DNA from: Thecamonas trahens ATCC 50062
Lineage: Eukaryota; Apusozoa; Apusomonadida; Apusomonadidae
Assembly (NCBI RefSeq): GCF_000142905.1
Contig: NW_013657646.1
Coordinates: 190,061 to 210,998, forward strand
Direction of reading: 5' to 3'
DNA length: 20,938 nucleotides
Each line of letters opens with the position of its first letter. Position 1 is the stretch's first letter. The notes beneath the pieces were generated by a model that had not been told where the DNA came from, ran no database searches, and was given only the letters and a program-made list of their open reading frames with translations. This document shows, piece after piece, positions 16,883 to 20,938 of this stretch. The position numbers and the translations under genes were made by a program.

Positions 16883-16931
16883 CTGTGGCGGAGCTGCGGG
16901 GGGAGAGTAAAGGTCGAGGATGGTACATTTA

Positions 16932-16937
16932 ATACGG
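16932..16937 (-). terminator. Possible polyadenylation signal of the histone H1 gene
   Basis: On the minus strand GTATTAAATG contains ATTAAA about 30 nt downstream of the H1 stop codon. No histone-type stem-loop is found after H1, which fits a polyadenylated message. It is a short motif, so weak by itself. Confidence 0.4.
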
Positions 16938-16965
16938 ATCAGCGTGAATCGCGTCAAGCGCGCGC

Positions 16966-17739
16966 CTACCGGCGGTTGGCAGCCTTCTTCTTGGTCCGGG
17001 CAGCCTTGTTGGCCTTGGTCTTGGCCGAGGCCTTGGACGTCTTCTTGGTCGACTTGGCCTTGACGCCCTTGCGGGCACCCTTCTTGGCGGCGGCCTTCTT
17101 GGTCGTCTTCTTGGTGGCGGCCTTCTTGGTGGCGGTCTTCTTGGTCGTCTTCTTGGTGGCGGCCTTCTTGGTCGACTTCTTGGTCGACTTCTTGGTCGTC
17201 TTCTTGGTTGTCTTCTTGGTCGTCTTCTTGGTGGCGGCCTTCTTGGTCGGCTTCTTGGCAGCAGCCTTCTGCACACAGTGCAGCCGGCGTAAGCAACTCT
17301 GGTGTGAGTTGTGCGCTGCGCGGAGGTGCAGAGTGCCGGGTGCAGGGAGGGGACCGACGGCGCGGAAAAAGTGGCGCCAAAAAGATGCGACGCCACCAAC
17401 TGCCAGGCGGGGGTGGGTGCGGGCAAGACGGGGGGTGGGGAGGTGGCAGCTTGCGGGAGGGGAGAAGATACGTACGGCCGCCTTGGCGAGAGCCTTCTTG
17501 GTCTCGGGCGCGAGCTTGAAGGAGGCGCGGTACTGGACGAGGGTGCCCTTCTCCAGCTCGCGACGGAGGGTCTTGCGGAGGTAGAGGGCGAGCTTGTCGT
17601 CGGAGACCTTGTAGTTGGCCTGGATCCACTTGCCGATGGCGTGCTGCGACGAACCAGTGCGGTCCGCCATGTCGGCAACAGCCTCGAAGATCATGTCCGC
17701 ATACCGCGGGAGCTTGACGGGTGCCTTTGACTTGGCCAT
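16966..17739 (-). CDS. Linker histone H1, two exons
   Basis: Exon 1 is 17739-17476 (88 codons) and exon 2 is 17268-16966. The 207-nt intron is GTACGT...GTGCAG, phase 0. The spliced product is 188 residues. Residues ~9-80 form the winged-helix H15 domain ('PRYADMIFEAVADMADRTGS', 'IGKWIQANYKVSDDKLALYL', 'LRRELEKGTLVQ'), which binds linker DNA at the nucleosome dyad. Exon 2 encodes the Lys/Thr/Ala tail made of KKTTKKTTKK and KKAATKK runs, which compacts chromatin. The intron has no stop in frame, so the unspliced reading (257 residues) is also open, but it would put a hydrophobic, Cys/His/Pro-containing insert between the globular domain and the tail. The gene is divergent from H3 with ~615 bp between starts. 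Confidence 0.92.
   Translation of the reverse strand: MAKSKAPVKLPRYADMIFEAVADMADRTGSSQHAIGKWIQANYKVSDDKLALYLRKTLRRELEKGTLVQYRASFKLAPETKKALAKAAVRIFSPPASCHLPTPRLARTHPRLAVGGVASFWRHFFRAVGPLPAPGTLHLRAAHNSHQSCLRRLHCVQKAAAKKPTKKAATKKTTKKTTKKTTKKSTKKSTKKAATKKTTKKTATKKAATKKTTKKAAAKKGARKGVKAKSTKKTSKASAKTKANKAARTKKKAANRR
17269..17475 (-). other. Intron of the histone H1 gene, stopless and a multiple of three
   Basis: 207 nt, donor AAGGCGGCC|GTACGT, acceptor CACTGTGTGCAG|AAGGCT. It lies precisely at the boundary between the globular domain and the basic tail. Its length is 69 codons with no stop in the H1 frame. Confidence 0.85.
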
Positions 17740-17775
17740 AGTGGTGCTTACGAGGAGTGTGTTCCCAGCCCGTCA

Positions 17776-17783
17776 CCGCCAAA
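17776..17783 (-). promoter_or_regulatory. E2F-like site upstream of histone H1
   Basis: The minus strand reads TTTGGCGG, close to the E2F consensus TTTSSCGC, about 37-44 bp upstream of the H1 ATG. E2F sites drive S-phase genes in many eukaryotes. It is an eight-base match in GC-rich DNA, so only suggestive. Confidence 0.35.
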
Positions 17784-18191
17784 TCTACCTTGTTGGCCGC
17801 CCCCAAAAAAACGTCGCCTCGCCGCCCGTCGACCGTCACACGCTCGCCAGTGTGCACCACCCGCTGCGCATCCTCGTGTCGTTCCAGTTCCAGCCAATCC
17901 GCGCTTGGCGGGCCAAGTGGAAAGCGGTTGTCACCGCATGGCGCGCAGGTTGCGGCGTCGATGCCGGGCGTGCCTGGCGCCCAGAGCCGCGAAAGGCGCG
18001 ACGTGCCGGTAGAATCAAGGTGTCGCTCGTACCCCGACCCTTCGTCCAGCATCGATTGCCATCGCGGCGCAAGTTATGTCCACACAAGCGCGGCTTGCCC
18101 CGATGGTGATATGTGTGTGGTACTGGTGGTTGCGGGGTGTGTGTAGGCTGCTTGGATGAGGTAGATCAAGCGGATGGTGGCGGCGCGCAGT

Positions 18192-18264
18192 GTGTACGTA
18201 CACGCACCTAATTGCTCGTACACGACCTCGATACTGTACGTACACCACCAAATTTGTACGTACA
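18192..18264 (+). promoter_or_regulatory. Array of four TGTACGTACA-type palindromes in the H3 promoter
   Basis: Exact TGTACGTACA palindromes lie at 18193-18202, 18235-18244 and 18255-18264. A degenerate copy (TGCTCGTACA, 8 of 10) lies at 18213-18222. Start-to-start spacing is 20, 22 and 20 bp, close to two helical turns, so all four would present on the same DNA face. The array ends 21 bp before the TATA box. It is probably a binding array for a dimeric factor that controls H3 transcription; the factor is unknown. Confidence 0.7.
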
Positions 18265-18285
18265 GGGTGATCAGACAGGCGCGGG

Positions 18286-18293
18286 CATAAAAG
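18286..18293 (+). promoter_or_regulatory. TATA box of histone H3
   Basis: CATAAAAG in otherwise GC-rich DNA, 62-69 bp upstream of the H3 ATG and just downstream of the palindrome array. Initiation would be expected near 18315-18320. That makes the in-frame ATG at 18316 unlikely to be used. Confidence 0.65.
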
Positions 18294-18354
18294 CAGCGCA
18301 TGTTTCGCGGAGGAGATGGACGTCTGCATAGGCATCCCAACCAAACACTTCAAC

Positions 18355-18768
18355 ATGGCTCGTACCAAGCAGACCGCCCGCAAGTCCGCCACCGGTGCCA
18401 AGGCACCGCGCAAGTCGCTCGCCACGAAGGCCGCGCGCAAGTCGGCGCCGGCCACCGGCGGCGTCAAGAAGGCCCACCGCTACCGCCCGGGTACCGTCGC
18501 TCTCCGTGAGATCCGCAAGTACCAGAAGTCGACTGAGCTCCTCATCCGCCGCCTTCCGTTCCAGCGCCTCGTCCGTGAGCTCGCCCAGGAGTTCAAGGCT
18601 GACCTCCGCTTCCAGTCGTCGGCTATCGCCGCCCTCCAGGAGGCCACCGAGGCCTACCTCGTCTCGATCTTCGAGGACACCAACCTGTGCGCCATCCACG
18701 CCAAGCGTGTGACCATCATGGTCAAGGACCTCTCGCTCTCGCGCCGCATCCGTGGCGAGCGCGCCTAA
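18355..18768 (+). CDS. Histone H3, intronless, with a one-residue tail insertion
   Basis: 137 residues including Met, one more than usual. The start is the ATG at 18355, which opens [11 protein letters not shown]; an in-frame ATG 13 codons upstream would hide the tail and falls at the expected transcription start. The N-tail keeps K4 and K9S10, but the next residues are A-T-G-A-K instead of T-G-G-K, so the K14 equivalent is shifted by one. The Q19 equivalent is Ser. The histone fold is intact ('[20 protein letters not shown]', '[17 protein letters not shown]', 'IRGERA'). Divergent positions include P38 to A, 'SSAIAAL' in the chaperone-recognition segment and '[12 protein letters not shown]' near the C-terminus. 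It forms the nucleosome core with H4. The 3' stem-loop marks it as a replication-dependent H3. Confidence 0.97.
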   Translation: MARTKQTARKSATGAKAPRKSLATKAARKSAPATGGVKKAHRYRPGTVALREIRKYQKSTELLIRRLPFQRLVRELAQEFKADLRFQSSAIAALQEATEAYLVSIFEDTNLCAIHAKRVTIMVKDLSLSRRIRGERA

Positions 18769-18822
18769 GCGTCTCTTTGCTGTCTTGGCTCGCCAAGATG
18801 GCATCCACCGCAACTACAACCT

Positions 18823-18838
18823 GGTTCTTTTTAGAACC
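18823..18838 (+). terminator. Histone mRNA 3' stem-loop
   Basis: GGTTCT-TTTT-AGAACC gives a perfect 6-bp stem and 4-base U-rich loop, followed by ACC. It lies 55 nt after the H3 stop. It matches the SLBP-bound stem-loop of replication-dependent histone mRNAs, including the GG at the stem base and the UUU of the loop. About 16 nt downstream is a purine-rich stretch (GGGAAACAGAA) that could serve as the histone downstream element for U7 snRNP. Confidence 0.88.
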
Positions 18839-18936
18839 ACCCCCGTCTGGCAATGGGAAACAGAATGAACGCAACCACTACCGCAGCCACCATCATGCGA
18901 CCACTGCCCCGTGACAGCCCACCTACTATGCTTGTT

Positions 18937-18990
18937 CACACACACACGCGCGCGCGGGTGTGTGTGTGTGTGTGTGTCTGTGTGTGTGTT
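18937..18990. repeat. (CA)n(CG)n(TG)n microsatellite, Z-DNA and hairpin prone
   Basis: CACACACACA then CGCGCGCGCG then a long TG run with one TC interruption. It is mostly alternating purine-pyrimidine over ~54 bp, and its left and right parts are complementary, so it can form either Z-DNA or a hairpin. It lies between the convergent 3' ends of H3 and cytochrome c1. Confidence 0.9.
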
Positions 18991-19039
18991 CAGCCCCGAA
19001 TCCGAAACTGCTACATCTCTTGGTCTTGAGTGTATTACC

Positions 19040-19966
19040 TCACTTGCGCGCCACGGTGCGGACAACCTGGGCCGACTTGACGACGGCCCACGTCAGGCGC
19101 TTCATGTAAAAGGTGCCAGCGCCGACGAGGCCGAGGAAGACAAGGGCGGTGAGACCGGCAAGGCGGCGCTCCTCGAGCTCGGGCTCGGCGACCCAGGCGA
19201 GGAACATGGTGACGTCCTTGGCAGCCTGCGAGGCCGTACCCGGGGTGCCATCCTCAAACTCGACCAGGCCGTCCTCGAGGGCCTTGGCCATGCCGATGGC
19301 GCCGCCGGGGAAGTACGGGTTGTAGTGGAGGCCGTCGCGGAGCTCGACGCCCGCCGGCGGGTCCTCCGGGTAGCCGGTGAGGAGCGCAAAGACGTAGTTG
19401 GCGCCGTCGTGGCGGGCCTTGACAATGAGCGAAAGGTCCGGCGGGAGCGCGCCGTTGTTGGCCTTGCGCGCAATCTCCTCGTTCGCGTACGGCCGCGGGA
19501 AGTAGTCCGAGAGCTTGCCGGGGCGCATGAACATCTCGCCCTCGTCGTTGGGCCCGTCCTCGACCTCGATCTCCGCCGCCAGAGCCTTAGCCTCCTCCTC
19601 GGTGTATGCCACGCCGACAAGGTTGCGGTACGCCAGCCGGTCGAGCGAGTGGCACGTCGCGCACACCTCCTTGAACACCTGGTGCCCGCGCCGGATCGAC
19701 GCGTGGTCGTACGTGTCGGTCCATCCGGTGTGGTCCCACGGGTACGACGGCGGGTGAAGCGCGTCGGACGCGTACACAGCCCCAGCCCCAGACTCGGTTG
19801 CGTAGTAGAAGCCCACGCCAGCAGTCACCACGCCCGCAAGTCCGAGCGCGTCCTTGACCCACGACGCCTTCTTCCCGGCGCCCGCAGCCGCCGTCGTCGA
19901 CGCCGCACGCGCCATCGCCCGGGTGCTCTGCACCGCAGAGCGCACAATACCACTACGCGCAAACAT
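19040..19966 (-). CDS. CYC1: Cytochrome c1, haem subunit of mitochondrial complex III
   Basis: 308 residues from the ATG at 19966. An in-frame ATG at 20011 would add 15 residues containing acidic positions and is less presequence-like. Residues 1-~35 are an Arg/Ser/Ala-rich mitochondrial presequence, and ~37-55 are a hydrophobic segment typical of the bipartite leader that sorts the protein to the intermembrane space. The haem c site is C102-A-T-C-H106, and the probable axial Met is M226 in '[10 protein letters not shown]'. Also conserved are '[14 protein letters not shown]', 'YNPYFPGG' and '[13 protein letters not shown]'. A C-terminal anchor lies at ~269-288, with a short basic matrix tail. 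It passes electrons from the Rieske protein to cytochrome c. It has the ordinary two-Cys CxxCH, not the single-Cys form of euglenozoans. Confidence 0.97.
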   Translation of the reverse strand: MFARSGIVRSAVQSTRAMARAASTTAAAGAGKKASWVKDALGLAGVVTAGVGFYYATESGAGAVYASDALHPPSYPWDHTGWTDTYDHASIRRGHQVFKEVCATCHSLDRLAYRNLVGVAYTEEEAKALAAEIEVEDGPNDEGEMFMRPGKLSDYFPRPYANEEIARKANNGALPPDLSLIVKARHDGANYVFALLTGYPEDPPAGVELRDGLHYNPYFPGGAIGMAKALEDGLVEFEDGTPGTASQAAKDVTMFLAWVAEPELEERRLAGLTALVFLGLVGAGTFYMKRLTWAVVKSAQVVRTVARK

Positions 19967-20011
19967 CGGTCCTTCCGACCTGTCCACAAAAACACGCCCA
20001 CCCGCACACAT

Positions 20012-20758
20012 ACGTCAGTCTCTCCGCCCACAGCTGGCCCTTGGGCCGCTCGCCCGCCGTCTCGTCTGCTCACGACGCGTCGCCAAAAAATTCCCCCCTC
20101 CCCGCCGTCCTCGCCCTTCTCCCCGCCTGCTCTCCACGCTCCGCCTCAGCCGCCACCGCACCACACCAATGTCCACACCGCTACGTTCTATTGGAACTCC
20201 ATCTCTCCTGGCCGTCCAGCGCCCCCTCCTCTAACCCTCGCCCGCTTCCCAGCGCCTCGCCCGCCCACCAGCCCTCGACTGCGAGGGGATGCCCGCACCG
20301 CCACACACAACGCCCTGCACACGGCGACAGCTCGCTCCTGCACCCGCCTTTGCCACCGCAAGCCATACTCGTTGTCGTCCTCTTCTATAGCTGTAACGTA
20401 CCAGTTGGCAAGAGACGAGTGTGCTCACCGCTTGTTGTGGGAAGGCCAAACCTGCGTACCTTCCTCACTCCCGCTGCCGCCGCCCGACCATGGCCCGACA
20501 GCCGGCGGTCGGCCAACCGGCCGGCAATTTGGCACTCGGCCCCAACCGCAGCCGCCAGCCACCAGCCACCAGCCATCAGCCGCCTGTCGTTCACTTCCTT
20601 TTTTTTTCCATTGACTTTGCTGCTCTGTGCAAGCCACGTCCAATCAACACCCCTTCCGCACGGCGTCCACCACCACATCCGTAGCCCCACGTCCACACTC
20701 GCCATTCCTCTCCCGCCGTCATCCTCTCCATCCTCTCCATCCTCTCCACGCGCTAGCC
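20012..20758. other. Divergent intergenic region between cytochrome c1 and the right-edge gene
   Basis: 747 bp, mostly C-rich on the plus strand. Contains an A6 run (~20083), T/A-richer patches at ~20370-20410 and ~20595-20625, and three tandem ATCCTCTCC copies at ~20721-20749 just before the right-edge gene. Open frames across it are low complexity. No RNA gene or clear promoter box is seen. Confidence 0.5.
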
Positions 20759-20828
20759 ATGTGGGCCTCACGCCTACTGTGCCTTGCTCTGGCCGTCCTT
20801 GCGCTCGCCTCGTCGGCACGGGCTGTGC
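20759..20828 (+). CDS. First exon (signal peptide) of a secreted or membrane protein, truncated by the window
   Basis: The ATG at 20759 encodes 'MWASRLLCLALAVLALASSA' then RAV: one basic residue, a hydrophobic core and small residues at a cleavage site, a textbook signal peptide. After 23 codons plus one base the sequence reads GTACGT at 20829, the donor form used by the H1 intron. From there to the window end (20829-20938) it is C/T-rich non-coding, as expected for an intron. The rest of the gene lies beyond the window. The mature protein cannot be identified. Confidence 0.6.
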
Positions 20829-20938
20829 GTACGTGCCGCCTGCTCTTCCCTTGTTCTGCCTCGACGCCTCTCCCGCTTTCCCTTCCCTTCCCTCCGCTTC
20901 TTCCCTTGCCGTCCCCCCTCCCTCCCTCCCTCCCCCCC

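Larger units (their letters stand above)
17740..18354. other. Divergent histone H1/H3 intergenic region
   Basis: 615 bp. The H1-proximal part holds the E2F-like site and an A7 run. The middle (~17800-18170) shows nothing I can identify. The H3-proximal 165 bp holds the palindrome array and TATA box. This head-to-head arrangement would allow co-regulation, but the palindromes are all close to H3. Confidence 0.7.

Noticed and set aside
16715-18052. A 445-codon minus-strand frame over histone H1
   Set aside because: It is an alternative frame of the AAG-rich H1 tail plus intergenic DNA; the H1 winged helix is in another frame.
18316-18354. Upstream in-frame ATG of histone H3
   Set aside because: It lies at the expected transcription start 23 bp after the TATA box, and would block the conserved ARTK N-terminus.
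18911-20614. A 567-codon plus-strand open frame across the cytochrome c1 gene
   Set aside because: It is antisense to an unmistakable cytochrome c1, begins in the (TG)n microsatellite and ends in low-complexity Pro/Ser sequence.

Overview
This looks like a nuclear chromosome segment from a GC-rich, gene-dense, intron-poor unicellular eukaryote. The evidence is spliced protein-coding genes with GT..AG introns, histones H1 and H3, a mitochondrial-type cytochrome c1, a TORC2 subunit (Sin1/AVO1 family), a SAGA deubiquitinase-module subunit (Sgf11/ATXN7L3 family), an ER-type FKBP and an extracellular EGF/sushi protein. There are no operons or Shine-Dalgarno signals. The gene set and base composition would fit a free-living protist near the opisthokont/amoebozoan/apusomonad part of the tree. 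That placement is inference; no species can be fixed from the sequence alone.

Layout. A 5'-truncated Sin1 gene (+, 2-1468) converges on an Sgf11/ATXN7L3-like gene (-, 1791-3323). The short gap between them holds a candidate piggyBac-type MITE (1477-1743) bounded by TTAA. Upstream on the minus strand are a DUF445 membrane protein (3463-4689), a two-exon secretory FKBP (5032-5559) and a two-exon sushi/EGF type I membrane protein (5782-6880). The divergent spacer 6881-7651 contains a perfect-length 51-bp minisatellite of ten units. Then, on the plus strand, come a PB1-polyproline-WH2 actin-binding protein (7652-9421) and an augmin HAUS1-like coiled-coil gene (9532-10225). The latter converges on an unrecognised single-pass membrane protein (-, 10281-11180). 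A G/C-skewed divergent spacer with quadruplex-type repeats separates that gene from a ~1030-residue coiled-coil gene (+, 11772-14869). Next is a highly basic 9-residue-repeat protein with an EF-hand-like C-terminus (+, 15188-16882). A divergent histone pair follows: H1 (-, one intron, 16966-17739) and H3 (+, intronless, 18355-18768). Then come a Z-DNA-type microsatellite, cytochrome c1 (-, 19040-19966), and at the right edge the signal-peptide exon of a gene that leaves the window (+, 20759 onward).

Points of interest. H3 carries a canonical replication-dependent 3' stem-loop. Its promoter has four TGTACGTACA-type palindromes spaced 20-22 bp apart ahead of a TATA box. The H3 tail has a one-residue insertion between the K9 and K14 equivalents. 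Confident introns here use GTACGY or GTATGT donors. Two genes contain frame breaks that fall on 5-base homopolymers and lack such donors, so they look more like one-base sequence errors (or real frameshifts) than introns. The PB1 plus five WH2-like repeat architecture is the most unusual protein in the window.
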